Origin: an uncultured Eubacteriales bacterium
GTDB lineage: Bacteria > Bacillota > Clostridia > Monoglobales > Monoglobaceae
Direction: 5' to 3'
Length of the DNA stretch: 64,000 nt
Assembly (NCBI GenBank): GCA_958352815.1
Contig: CATWQA010000009.1
Location: 7,192 to 71,191 of the forward strand
The notes under the pieces are model-generated. The model saw nothing but the letters and a program-made list of their open reading frames with translations. It did no database searches and was not told the DNA's origin. A program made the position numbers and the translations under genes. The stretch's first letter is position 1. The number at the start of each line of letters is the position of its first letter. Shown in pieces: positions 17,123-25,255 of the stretch.

Positions 17123-17251
17123 TTAGCAGCAGCCGCAGCCGTTGTCGCCGCTGCGACCGTTGTCGTTGTTACCGCAGCAGCAGAACAGGATTATGAGGAT
17201 AATTATCCAGAGACAGCTGTTGCCTCCGCATCCGTTACCGAAGCATCCCAT
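17123..17251 (-). CDS. Cysteine-rich single-helix micropeptide 1 (42 aa)
   Basis: A very short gene with a near-perfect ribosome site (AAAGGAGGTGCGCTCT before ATG) encodes 42 residues. These are MGCFGNGCGGNS, a hydrophobic helix CLWIIILIILF, then CCCGNNDNGRSGD and a NGCGCC end. Nine of 42 residues are Cys. The helix should sit in the membrane with Cys clusters on both sides. Its neighbour at 17315-17425 shares the CLWIIILIIL and CCCGNN blocks exactly, so the two are paralogues. The composition resembles small proteins sometimes auto-named 'chorion class high-cysteine' in Clostridia; that label says nothing of function. Metal or redox chemistry, or a spore or envelope role, would be guesses. 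Confidence 0.75.
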   Translation of the reverse strand: MGCFGNGCGGNSCLWIIILIILFCCCGNNDNGRSGDNGCGCC

Positions 17252-17314
17252 AGAGCGCACCTCCTTTGCTCTGATTTAAAAATCACTTAACCAATCATTT
17301 AGGTATCAATCAAA

Positions 17315-17425
17315 TTAGCAGCCGCAACCGCAGCCGTTGTTTCCGTTGTTGCCGCAGCAGCAGCTGATGAGGATTATAAGAATTATAATCCAGAGGCATC
17401 CGCAGTCTCCGAAGCATCCGTTCAT
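17315..17425 (-). CDS. Cysteine-rich single-helix micropeptide 2 (36 aa)
   Basis: The gene starts at ATG 17425 behind AGGAGGTGCAAACAC and encodes 36 residues: MNGCFGDCG, helix CLWIIILIIL, ISCCCGNNGNN and GCGCGC. Nine Cys occur at positions 4, 8, 10, 22-24, 32, 34 and 36. It is the upstream member of a tandem pair; 63 bases separate its stop from the next ATG and both read toward the shared hairpin at 17078-17112. Keeping the membrane core and Cys clusters while the Gly/Asn spacers vary argues that both are translated. Confidence 0.75.
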   Translation of the reverse strand: MNGCFGDCGCLWIIILIILISCCCGNNGNNGCGCGC

Positions 17426-17501
17426 GTGTTTGCACCTCCTAAAGTGTTTTCACTGTATACTATGTTAAAATTACGTTTTGGTGAAAAGTTTTTAAAAATT
17501 A

Positions 17502-17530
17502 TTTACAACAGCCCAAATCTGTGGTATTAT
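17502..17530 (+). promoter_or_regulatory. Sigma-A promoter of fhs-mnmG
   Basis: TTTACA (17502-17507), 17-base spacer, TATTAT (17525-17530), 53 bases before the fhs ATG. It diverges from the micropeptide genes. Confidence 0.65.
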
Positions 17531-17583
17531 TTCCTTAGTCAGATTAGCTGCGAAAACAAAATACAAAGCGAGGAGGAAAGCGG

Positions 17584-19257
17584 ATGAAAACGGATATTGA
17601 AATTGCTCAGAGCGCCGAAATGCTGCCCATTACTCAAATAGCCGAGGGGCTTGGAATAACGGCGGACGAAATTGAGCTTTACGGCAAGTACAAGGCGAAA
17701 ATCAGCGAGGAGTGCATAAAGAGGTGTGAGGATAAGGCGGACGGAAAGCTTATCCTCGTAACCGCCATAAACCCCACTCCCGCAGGAGAGGGCAAGACCA
17801 CGGTTACTGTGGGGCTGGGCGAGGCTATGCCGAAAATCGGCAAGAAGGCTATTATTGCTCTCCGTGAGCCGTCTCTGGGTCCGGTTATGGGCATAAAGGG
17901 CGGCGCGGCAGGCGGCGGTTATGCCCAGGTTGTGCCTATGGAGGATATAAACCTGCACTTTACGGGGGATATGCACGCCATTACCTCCGCCAACAACCTG
18001 CTGTCTGCGGCTATTGATAACCACGTGCACCAGGGCAACGACCTGGAGATTGACGTGCGCACCGTTACCTGGAAGCGCTGTCTTGACATGAACGACAGGG
18101 CTTTAAGGCAGGTTGTTGTAGGTCTCGGCGGAAAGCTGAACGGCTTCCCCAGGCAGGACGGGTTTAACATAACCGTTGCCAGCGAGATTATGGCGATACT
18201 TTGTTTGGCGAAGGATATTGAGGACTTGCGCAGCCGTATCAGCCGCATAGTTATAGGCTATAACCTGTCGGGAGAACCGGTTACCGCAGGGCAGCTCAAG
18301 GTTGACGGGGCTATGACATTGCTGCTCCATGACGCCATAAAGCCCAATTTGGTGCAGACCTTAGAGAACACCCCTTGCCTTATGCACGGCGGTCCCTTTG
18401 CCAACATTGCCCACGGCTGCAACTCTATCAGAGCTACAAAAATGGGTCTTAAACTGGCGGACTACTGCATAACCGAGGCGGGCTTCGGCAGCGACCTGGG
18501 TGCGGAGAAGTTCTTTGATATTAAGTGCCGCGCGGCAAACCTAAAGCCGGACTGCGTTGTGCTTGTGGCAACGGTTAAGGCTCTTAAATATAACAGCGGA
18601 AACGTCAGCAAGGATATGCTGAGGCATGAGGACTTGGAAGCCCTTGAATCGGGTATTAAGAATTTGGGCAAGCATATTGAGAACATGAAGAAGTACGGCG
18701 TGCCCGTGGTTGTGGCAATCAATAAGTTTGAGACAGACACCGGGGCGGAGCTTGAATATGTGGAGAAATACTGCGCAGACATGGGGGTTAAGGTTTCCAT
18801 GTGCGAGGTGTTTGCCAGGGGCGGCAACGGAGGTATTGACCTGGCTGAAAAGGTTGTGGAGACCATTGAGAACGAGCCGTCGGCATTCGCACCCATATAC
18901 AATAAGAGCCTGCCCATAAAGGAGAAGATTGAGACCATCGCCCGCGAAATATACGGAGCGGAGGGAACGAACTACACCTCCGCCGCCAACAAGCAAATTC
19001 TTAACCTGACCAGGCTGGGCTTTGACAAGCTGCCTGTCTGCATGGCAAAAACCCAGTATTCCCTGTCTGACGACCCAAGTCTTTTGGGACGCCCCACAGG
19101 CTTTAACATAACAATCAGAGAGGTTAACGTTTCAAGCGGAGCGGGATTTTTGGTTGCCCTGACGGGAACTGTTATGACAATGCCGGGACTTCCCAAGAAC
19201 CCGGCGGCAAACAACATGAGCATTGATAAGGACGGAACTATTACAGGCCTGTTTTAG
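17584..19257 (+). CDS. fhs: Formate-tetrahydrofolate ligase
   Basis: Cytosolic enzyme that joins formate to tetrahydrofolate using ATP, feeding one-carbon units to purines and, in acetogens, the Wood-Ljungdahl methyl branch. The 557-residue length is standard. The ATP-binding loop PTPAGEGKTT is at 64-73, followed by the conserved REPSLGPVMGIKGGAAGGGYAQV region and FNITVASEIMAILCLA. Ribosome site GAGGAGGAAAGCGG. The mnmG start lies about 20 bases downstream, so they form an operon. Confidence 0.97.
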   Translation: MKTDIEIAQSAEMLPITQIAEGLGITADEIELYGKYKAKISEECIKRCEDKADGKLILVTAINPTPAGEGKTTVTVGLGEAMPKIGKKAIIALREPSLGPVMGIKGGAAGGGYAQVVPMEDINLHFTGDMHAITSANNLLSAAIDNHVHQGNDLEIDVRTVTWKRCLDMNDRALRQVVVGLGGKLNGFPRQDGFNITVASEIMAILCLAKDIEDLRSRISRIVIGYNLSGEPVTAGQLKVDGAMTLLLHDAIKPNLVQTLENTPCLMHGGPFANIAHGCNSIRATKMGLKLADYCITEAGFGSDLGAEKFFDIKCRAANLKPDCVVLVATVKALKYNSGNVSKDMLRHEDLEALESGIKNLGKHIENMKKYGVPVVVAINKFETDTGAELEYVEKYCADMGVKVSMCEVFARGGNGGIDLAEKVVETIENEPSAFAPIYNKSLPIKEKIETIAREIYGAEGTNYTSAANKQILNLTRLGFDKLPVCMAKTQYSLSDDPSLLGRPTGFNITIREVNVSSGAGFLVALTGTVMTMPGLPKNPAANNMSIDKDGTITGLF

Positions 19258-19280
19258 GCGCAAAACGGGAGTTGAAGTAT

Positions 19281-21149
19281 TTGTTTACAGCAAAGGATAA
19301 GTATGACGTTATAGTAGTGGGAGGCGGCCATGCGGGAATAGAGGCCGCCTTTGCCTGCGCGCGGCTGGGCATGAAAACCTGTATTTTTTCAATCAGCCTG
19401 GACGCAGTGGCAAACCTGCCCTGCAACCCCAGTATCGGCGGAACGGCAAAGGGGCATTTAGTGCGGGAGATTGACGCCCTGGGCGGAGAGATGGGAAAGG
19501 CGGCGGACGCCACCTTTATTCAGTCCAGAATGCTGAACCGAGGCAAGGGTCCTGCCGTGCACTCTTTGAGAGCCCAGATAGACAGGCGGGATTACCAGGC
19601 GGAGATGAAGCACCGTCTGGAGCTTGAACCGGGGCTGGACGTGCGTCAGGGGGAGATTGTGGACGTGCGCCTTGACGGCAGCGGCTGCGTCAGGTCGGTT
19701 ATCACGAGGACGGGGGCGGAGTTTTTGTGCCGCGCCGCCATAATCGCAACAGGAACCTACTTAAAGTCCAGAATTATTATAGGCGAGTTCTCTCAGGAGA
19801 GCGGCCCCGACGGGGTGTTCCCTGCCACGGAGCTGTCCCGAAACCTGAGAAATATAGGCGTGGAGCTGAGGCGGTTTAAGACGGGAACCCCGCCCAGAAT
19901 AAACAGGAGAAGCATTGACTTTTCAAAATTAGAGGAGCAGCCGGGAGACGAGAGCATAACTCCGTTCTCCTTTGAGACCGACCCTGAGGGGCTCCAAAAC
20001 CAAATCTGCTGCCATATTACCTACACCAACGCCAATACCCATAAGATAATAAACGATAATCTGCACCGTTCCCCGCTTTTCGGCGGGGACATTACGGGAA
20101 TAGGCCCTCGGTACTGCCCGTCTATTGAGGACAAGGTGGTGCGGTTTGCTGACAAGGACAGGCACCAGCTTTTTGTGGAGCCTATGGGTCTTAAAACCGA
20201 GGAGATTTATCTTCAGGGCTTTTCCAGCAGTATGCCGGAGGACGTGCAGATTGACATGATTCATTCCCTGCCGGGCTTTGAGAATGCGCAGGTTATGAGA
20301 AACGCCTACGCTATCGAGTACGACTGTGCCGACCCCTTGCAGCTCTATCCAACTTTGGAGTTTAAGAAAATCGGAGGACTGTACGGAGCAGGGCAGTTTA
20401 ACGGCACCTCGGGCTATGAGGAAGCGGCGGCTCAGGGACTGATCGCGGGAATAAACGCCGCTCTTAAGCTGAAAGGCAGAGAGCCCTTTATTCTTGACAG
20501 GTCGGAGGCGTATATAGGCACTCTTATAGATGATTTGGTTACAAAGGGCACCAACGAGCCCTACAGAATGATGACCTCAAGAAGCGAATACAGATTGTTG
20601 CTGCGTCAGGATAATGCGGACTTGAGACTGACGGAGTACGGCTACGATATAGGGCTTATATCCTCAGAGAGGTACTCTAAATTCTTGACCAAAAAGCGGC
20701 TGATTGCGGCGGAAAAGGCAAGGCTTGAAAAGCTGGTGTTCCCGCCCTCAAAGGAGGTCTGCGCATTTCTGGAAAGCTGCGGCAGCACGCCCATTACCAC
20801 AGGCGTCAGAGCGAGCGAGCTTTTAAAGCGCCCCAACGTGACCTATGAGGCTATGGCAGCCATAGACAAGGAGAGGGAAAGCCTGCCCGAGGACGTTAAG
20901 GAGCAGGTGGAGATTACCGTAAAGTACGAGGGGTACATCAACCGCCAGATTAAGCAGGCGGAGCAGTTCAAAAGGCTGGAAAGCAAAAAAATCCCCGAGG
21001 ATATAGACTATGAGAGCATAGACGGCCTGCGCCTTGAAGCAAGACAGAAGCTGTCCAAAATCAGACCTGCCTCAATCGGACAGGCGTCCAGAATTTCGGG
21101 GGTCAGCCCGGCGGACGTTTCGGTATTGATGGTGTACTTGAAAAAGTGA
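19281..21149 (+). CDS. mnmG: tRNA uridine-5-carboxymethylaminomethyl modification enzyme MnmG (GidA)
   Basis: FAD enzyme that, with MnmE, modifies wobble uridine 34 of several tRNAs using methylene-tetrahydrofolate. The FAD-binding motif YDVIVVGGGHAGIEAA is near the start, and PCNPSIGGTAKGHLVREIDALGG and RRFKTGTPPRINRRSIDF are family hallmarks. TTG at 19281 is preferred because GGGAG (19267-19271) lies 9 bases upstream; TTG at 19272 abuts it. About 622 residues, normal. The gene follows fhs in an operon, coupling two users of one-carbon folate. MnmE and RsmG genes are absent here. Confidence 0.95.
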   Translation: MFTAKDKYDVIVVGGGHAGIEAAFACARLGMKTCIFSISLDAVANLPCNPSIGGTAKGHLVREIDALGGEMGKAADATFIQSRMLNRGKGPAVHSLRAQIDRRDYQAEMKHRLELEPGLDVRQGEIVDVRLDGSGCVRSVITRTGAEFLCRAAIIATGTYLKSRIIIGEFSQESGPDGVFPATELSRNLRNIGVELRRFKTGTPPRINRRSIDFSKLEEQPGDESITPFSFETDPEGLQNQICCHITYTNANTHKIINDNLHRSPLFGGDITGIGPRYCPSIEDKVVRFADKDRHQLFVEPMGLKTEEIYLQGFSSSMPEDVQIDMIHSLPGFENAQVMRNAYAIEYDCADPLQLYPTLEFKKIGGLYGAGQFNGTSGYEEAAAQGLIAGINAALKLKGREPFILDRSEAYIGTLIDDLVTKGTNEPYRMMTSRSEYRLLLRQDNADLRLTEYGYDIGLISSERYSKFLTKKRLIAAEKARLEKLVFPPSKEVCAFLESCGSTPITTGVRASELLKRPNVTYEAMAAIDKERESLPEDVKEQVEITVKYEGYINRQIKQAEQFKRLESKKIPEDIDYESIDGLRLEARQKLSKIRPASIGQASRISGVSPADVSVLMVYLKK

Positions 21150-21218
21150 TATTTTGTTCAAAAATTGTTTATAATAAGGTCATAATATGAAAATAAATTT
21201 ATTGTAAAATAAAGTCGA

Positions 21219-21294
21219 GCCGCAGAGTGAGTTTTCGAAGCGGCATAGCAGATGAGAAAAATATACGTCTTGCCCCGCCCGCGGCAAGAGACGT
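21219..21294 (+). promoter_or_regulatory. Paired hairpins in the leader of the lipoprotein gene
   Basis: GCCGC (21219-21223) pairs with GCGGC (21240-21244). Downstream ACGTC-TTGCC (21265-21274) pairs with GGCAA-(GA bulge)-GACGT (21283-21294). A TATAAT at about 21170 lies upstream, though with a poor -35. The second hairpin could be a terminator of mnmG or an attenuator of the next gene. I recognise no riboswitch class. Confidence 0.35.
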
Positions 21295-21337
21295 GTTTAA
21301 ATTTAAGGAATGCGGGCAGAAAGGTTAGTGAAGTATC

Positions 21338-22129
21338 ATGAAAAAGGTTTTATGTGCGGTTTTGAGTTTGACCCTTGCGGCAGGAGTGCTTTCCGCCTGC
21401 GGAAAGAAAGCCACTCAGGGAGGAGACGTGCAGGACAACACTGTTCAGAGCGGAACGGTGACAAAGGCTCCCGACGCTACCCCAAACACAGCAGAGTCAA
21501 TCCCCAGCCAATTTAAGGCGACAGGCAGCAACATTACAGAGAGCGCCGACGGCGGCGTTGAGGTTGCCGTTGAGGAGAGAGAGGGCGAGGAACGCTATAC
21601 ATTTGACACAGAGGATCTGGGCTTTGTGGACACGACCACAGGGGCTATTATTAAAATCGGCATGACGGTTGACGAGGTGGAAAGCCTTATCGGCGCACCT
21701 ATCAGAGTTGACAGTTCAAGCGCGAGAATATACAGCGGTATTGTCGTGCTCTATGATGATAACGGGACTGTTGAGCAGCTTATTGTAGGCGCGGGCAACA
21801 TGAACGAGGGAGACGACCCGGGAAGATTTGTGACACCCAGAGGCGTCCAGCTGTACACAACCTTGGATCAGTTCAAGGCGGTATACGGCGATGAATACAA
21901 CGCTCCCGCAGAGCCTGCGGAGGGGGACACATCAATCAAGTCCACCGCCACAATGGCAGTGAGATACTACGCTAAGGACGGAGATAACTTTACCTACCTG
22001 GGCGAGAGCTACACAAACGAAAATAAGCCCGAAAATGATAAGGATTTGATTATGCAGACATTCCTGTTCTCGACAGAGTCAAACCAGGTGTCGGTTATGT
22101 CAATCAAGAGCGGAACTCAGGTAAACTAA
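21338..22129 (+). CDS. Lipoprotein with a SmpA/OmlA-like motif
   Basis: The 263-residue product has a lipoprotein signal ending LSAC (Cys21) and a Gly/Asp/Thr-rich linker. A mature domain holds IIKIGMTVDEVESLIGAPI near residue 107, the pattern of SmpA/OmlA-type (BamE-like) small lipoprotein folds. In Gram-positives such domains occur on surface lipoproteins of unknown role. A second GVQLYTTLDQFKAVYGD unit suggests a repeat of that fold. No partner gene is adjacent. Confidence 0.7.
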   Translation: MKKVLCAVLSLTLAAGVLSACGKKATQGGDVQDNTVQSGTVTKAPDATPNTAESIPSQFKATGSNITESADGGVEVAVEEREGEERYTFDTEDLGFVDTTTGAIIKIGMTVDEVESLIGAPIRVDSSSARIYSGIVVLYDDNGTVEQLIVGAGNMNEGDDPGRFVTPRGVQLYTTLDQFKAVYGDEYNAPAEPAEGDTSIKSTATMAVRYYAKDGDNFTYLGESYTNENKPENDKDLIMQTFLFSTESNQVSVMSIKSGTQVN

Positions 22130-22145
22130 GGCTCATTGACAGGCT

Positions 22146-22174
22146 TTGACAAAATAATCGAATTCATTCACAAT
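22146..22174 (+). promoter_or_regulatory. Candidate promoter of a short untranslated transcript
   Basis: TTGACA (22146-22151), 17-base spacer, CACAAT (22169-22174). Another TATAAT lies at about 22225. Both point toward the terminator at 22291 with no ORF between. Confidence 0.3.
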
Positions 22175-22290
22175 TAATTAATTTTTTCTTTACAGTTTAT
22201 TCACCCACAAAAATAAAAAGGTGGTATAATAATAAGCGTAACAAGAAATTGTTGCAGAGTTTAAACATAACTCCCTCCCTTTTAATTTGT

Positions 22291-22321
22291 AAGACCGTTC
22301 CCCAAACGGTCTTATTTTTTT
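22291..22321 (+). terminator. Intrinsic terminator
   Basis: Stem AAGACCGTT / AACGGTCTT around CCCCA with a long following T-run. It ends either the lipoprotein mRNA (162 bases after its stop) or a separate small RNA. Confidence 0.85.
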
Positions 22322-22368
22322 GCTTATTACTATATAAACATTAAAATTGTATATTTTTGAACTCGGTT

Positions 22369-22463
22369 ATTTTGATAAAGGCTTTGCCTTTGAAACCAAT
22401 GCCGAGCCCATATTCCGCCATGCCAAGCCGCGGCGGCAATGTCGCCAAAGCCTTTATCAAAAT
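22369..22463. mobile_element. 95-bp inverted-repeat mini-element, copy A2
   Basis: Terminal repeats ATTTTGATAAAGGCTTTG (22369-22386) and its inverse (22446-22463), same orientation as A1. The GC-rich hairpin repeat follows directly (to about 22560), as at 11.8 kb. Nothing else is seen between 22322 and the HAD gene stop at 22629. Confidence 0.7.
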
Positions 22464-22628
22464 CTTGTTGGGGTTTGGGGCAACGCCCCAATCGGTTTCC
22501 TCGAAGGGGAAAGCCGACCCCGCCCGGGTCTGGCGGGCGGAACAGGGCCAGGCGGTGGTTAATTGTCAAACTTAAATAGAATCACATGGGTATTATATAT
22601 AAAGTAAAGTTTTAATCTTTACACAGTA

Positions 22629-23297
22629 TTATTCTCTGTTGAAGCTATTAATAATTTCTATAATGTCAAGCAGGCTGCCGCACTTGTAGTCGGCGGCATC
22701 AAGCATCTCCTCGTCGGGGGGTATAATGTCGGGGATGAGCACGGCTGTGCCTCCGCAGGCAGCTGCGGACAGAATGCCGTTTTTGGAGTCCTCGGCTATG
22801 AGGCAGTCAAAGGGGGTCAGCCCCAGCATTCCCGCCGCCAGGACGTAGCAATCGGGAGCGGGCTTTCCGTTTTTCACCATGTCCCCGCTGACAACCGCGT
22901 CAAAGTAATGCAAAATATTTCCCGCCTCAAGATTGAATTTTGCCCTTGAGGTGGTGGTGGAGGTGGCAAGGGCGCACTTCATATTATGGGCTTTTATGTA
23001 GTCTAAAACCTCGTGAACCCCCTCCTTAAAAGCGGGTCCGTCATGCTCGATTATGTCCGCCATGACCTTCAGCTTGTAGGCGCGGAATGCGTCATAGTCC
23101 AGGGCGCTGCCGAAACGGTCGTAAAACTTTTTGGCAATATCCATGGTGGGCAGCCCGATACAGCTCAGCATAAAGTCCTTGGGAATGTCCAGGCCGAACT
23201 TGCGGCCTGCCACCGCCCAGGCAAATATAGAGGTGGTCTCGGTGTCGAACAATGTTCCGTCCATGTCGAACAGAACGGCTTTAATTTTATTGCTCAT
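22629..23297 (-). CDS. HAD-superfamily sugar-phosphate phosphatase / phosphoglucomutase-like
   Basis: A 222-residue HAD subfamily IA protein. Motif I is FDMDGTLFDTE with the nucleophile and acid Asp, motif II lies in CALATSTT, the motif III Lys in GKPAPDCYVLAAGMLG and motif IV in CLIAEDSKNGILSA. The alpha-helical cap between motifs I and II resembles beta-phosphoglucomutase and sugar-phosphate phosphatases; the substrate cannot be fixed from sequence. The start at 23297 follows AAAGGAACC. Confidence 0.85.
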   Translation of the reverse strand: MSNKIKAVLFDMDGTLFDTETTSIFAWAVAGRKFGLDIPKDFMLSCIGLPTMDIAKKFYDRFGSALDYDAFRAYKLKVMADIIEHDGPAFKEGVHEVLDYIKAHNMKCALATSTTTSRAKFNLEAGNILHYFDAVVSGDMVKNGKPAPDCYVLAAGMLGLTPFDCLIAEDSKNGILSAAACGGTAVLIPDIIPPDEEMLDAADYKCGSLLDIIEIINSFNRE

Positions 23298-23329
23298 AAT
23301 GATGGTTCCTTTCAAATATAATAGTTTTT

Positions 23330-23600
23330 GCCGCATCGGCGGCGTATAAGCACGCGCCTTGCGTGCGTTGGATAAGCGGTTATCCCGTATAATTTATATT
23401 CTCTCATTGGTATGCTGTCGCCTAGCCCTGTTCCGCCCGCCGGACCCGGGCGGGGTCGGTTTTCCCCTTCGGGGAAACCGATTTGGGGCGTTGCCCCAAA
23501 CCCCATTTAAATGATTTATTGTTATAAACATATCGCGTATGTTTCTGTGCCCGCCCCGGCGCTTGGGGAGGTCGGGCAAGCGCAACGGGGCGGGCGTTGC
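23330..23600. repeat. Hairpin cluster and GC-rich repeats upstream of the S10 promoter
   Basis: From left: short perfect hairpins GCCGC-ATCG-GCGGC, GCACGC-GCCTT-GCGTGC and GGATAA-GCGG-TTATCC (about 23328-23384). An inverted copy of the GC-rich hairpin repeat without its 95-bp element follows (about 23415-23508), then a palindromic CCCGCCCCGGCGCTTGGGG...CGGGGCGGGC repeat (about 23548-23600). The stretch from 23601 to the promoter at 23818 shows no feature. Confidence 0.55.
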
Positions 23601-23817
23601 AACCCGGCTGTTTATGCCGAAATGAAATGGTTTCGGCGAGACAAGCTATCTAAATTATACATAATAAATCCCCGGTTTGCAAGGGTATAACGGCAGCGGG
23701 GCGGGGAAAAACATTAAATAACGGCCGGTCTTGATGAAAAATGTTAAAATTGCCGAATATGTGCAAACATTTCGGGTTTTAAAAAGCAAATTTGTGTAGA
23801 ATTTACCGAAAAAATTC

Positions 23818-23846
23818 TTGACATTTTTGGGCACGGATAGTATAAT
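23818..23846 (+). promoter_or_regulatory. Consensus promoter of the S10-spc ribosomal operon
   Basis: A perfect TTGACA (23818-23823), a 17-base spacer and a perfect TATAAT (23841-23846). It gives a leader of about 310 bases before rpsJ. Confidence 0.9.
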
Positions 23847-23894
23847 ATTTAGGCGTGACAGAGACATACGATGAACCCGGAGGTGGCAAACAGC

Positions 23895-23972
23895 GTGAAA
23901 GCGTTGGTTTGGAAATTTCGGGGGAGATTGTCCGGTTTTAAAAACAGGGCGGAAGGTCACACTAAAATATAA
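23895..23972 (+). CDS. Short basic upstream ORF in the S10-operon leader
   Basis: GGAGGTG (23879-23885) sits 9 bases before GTG at 23895, opening a 25-codon frame to TAA at 23970-23972. The peptide begins MKALVWKFRGRLSGF and is strongly basic (seven Lys/Arg, one acidic residue). An in-frame ATG at 23871 would add eight residues but has no ribosome site. It could be a leader peptide whose translation controls the operon, or a tiny ribosome-associated protein. I know no family like it. Confidence 0.4.
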   Translation: MKALVWKFRGRLSGFKNRAEGHTKI

Positions 23973-23983
23973 TACAGAATTAT

Positions 23984-24032
23984 CACACAGGGCTCGCTCC
24001 GATTTGGCTCGTGCTATGGGTAGAGCTGTGTG
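23984..24032 (+). promoter_or_regulatory. Long hairpin in the S10-operon leader
   Basis: CACACAG (23984-23990) pairs with CTGTGTG (24026-24032), extended inward by CTC/GAG. Upstream, GTGAC at the predicted RNA 5' end (23855-23859) can pair with GTCAC (23956-23960), enclosing the upstream ORF start. The structured leader suggests translational or transcriptional feedback by a ribosomal protein (L4 in E. coli); which one is unknown here. Confidence 0.35.
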
Positions 24033-24165
24033 TTATGCTGTGTCTATTCCTCCCGAGTGCGTATTCGTTTGACGGATATGTTATTCGGGTTTAATTATGA
24101 GGCTGCGTGAAACGCCCGGCGCAGTGTAAAACAAACTTGTTAATCTAATAAGGAGGGTAAAATCA

Positions 24166-24474
24166 ATGGCAACAGAAAGAATCAGAATCAGATTAAAGGC
24201 ATATGATTCCAATCTTATCGACCAGAGCGCGGCTAAGATTGTTGAGACTGCCAAGAGAACAGGCGCAAAGGTATCGGGTCCTATCCCGCTTCCCACAAGA
24301 AAGGAAGTTGTTACAATCCTGAGAGCTGTTCACAAGTATAAGGATTCTCGTGAGCAGTTCGAGCTGAGAACTCATAAGAGACTGATCGATGTGCTCAATC
24401 CCAACGGAAAGACAATCGATGCGCTGAAGCACCTTGACCTGCCGGCAGGTGTTGATATCGAGCTCAAGATTTAG
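24166..24474 (+). CDS. rpsJ: 30S ribosomal protein S10
   Basis: The first gene of the supercluster encodes 102 residues beginning ERIRIRLKAYD and containing GPIPLPTRKEV, both S10 signatures. S10 sits in the 30S head and also works as NusE in antitermination. Ribosome site AAGGAGGGT. Confidence 0.98.
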   Translation: MATERIRIRLKAYDSNLIDQSAAKIVETAKRTGAKVSGPIPLPTRKEVVTILRAVHKYKDSREQFELRTHKRLIDVLNPNGKTIDALKHLDLPAGVDIELKI

Positions 24475-24511
24475 TTTTAATCGGCAGAATAAAATCGTTT
24501 ACCAAAAAATT

Positions 24512-24566
24512 TCGGTTAAGTTGGGAAACCAACCGCTGACCCGCAGGTATGTTTAGCTTAAACCGA
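24512..24566 (+). promoter_or_regulatory. Structured rpsJ-rplC intergenic RNA
   Basis: A nine-pair stem TCGGTTAAG (24512-24520) with CTT-A-AACCGA (24557-24566) closes over a TTGG-GAAA-CCAA tetraloop hairpin and a CTG-ACCCG-CAG hairpin. A three-way junction just before the rplC ribosome site is a plausible binding site for a ribosomal protein; this is inference. Confidence 0.35.
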
Positions 24567-24592
24567 TGCCTGTGTATATAGGAGGAAAGAAA

Positions 24593-25228
24593 ATGAAGAA
24601 AGCAATCTTAGGTAAAAAGATTGGCATGACACAGATCTTCACAGAGGACGGCAGGTTAATCCCCGTTTCCGTCATCGAGGCAGGTCCGTGCCGAGTAGTA
24701 CAAAAGAAAACCGAAGAGGTTGACGGCTATAAGGCTGTTCAGGTCGGTTTTGAAAACAAGAAGGAGAGAAAGGCTAACAAGCCCGAGCAGGGTCACTTCA
24801 AGAAGGCAGGGGTTCCTGTTATGAAGTACCTGAAGGAGTTCAAGCTGGAGAATGCAGCAGAGCTGAATGTAGGCGATGAACTCACCGTTGCTCAGTTTGA
24901 AGCAGGGGAGCTTGTGGACGTTACAGGCACAAGCAAGGGTCACGGTTATGCCGGAACAATCAAGAGATGGGGAACCCACAGAGGTCCTATGACCCACGGT
25001 TCTCACTATCACAGAGGCCCCGGTTCTCTGGGCGCTTGTTCAGACCCGTCAAGAGTGTTCAAGGGCAAGAAGATGCCCGGTCACTACGGTGTTGACAAGG
25101 TTACAATTCAAAATCTTGATTTAGTTAAAATAGATTCAGAGCGCAATCTTCTGTTGGTTAAGGGTTCTATTCCGGGACCTAAGGGCGGCTTGGTTGTTGT
25201 TCGTAACGCAGTTAAGGCAGAAGCCTAA
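24593..25228 (+). CDS. rplC: 50S ribosomal protein L3
   Basis: 211 residues. ILGKKIGMTQIF at the start and the TKGHGYAGTIKRWG...HGSHYHRGPGSLGA centre loop, which reaches the peptidyl transferase centre, are diagnostic. The ATG at 24593 follows GGAGGAAAGAAA; an upstream ATG at 24566 lacks a site. Confidence 0.98.
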   Translation: MKKAILGKKIGMTQIFTEDGRLIPVSVIEAGPCRVVQKKTEEVDGYKAVQVGFENKKERKANKPEQGHFKKAGVPVMKYLKEFKLENAAELNVGDELTVAQFEAGELVDVTGTSKGHGYAGTIKRWGTHRGPMTHGSHYHRGPGSLGACSDPSRVFKGKKMPGHYGVDKVTIQNLDLVKIDSERNLLLVKGSIPGPKGGLVVVRNAVKAEA

Positions 25229-25255
25229 GACCACAGAGAGAGGAGGATTTAGATA

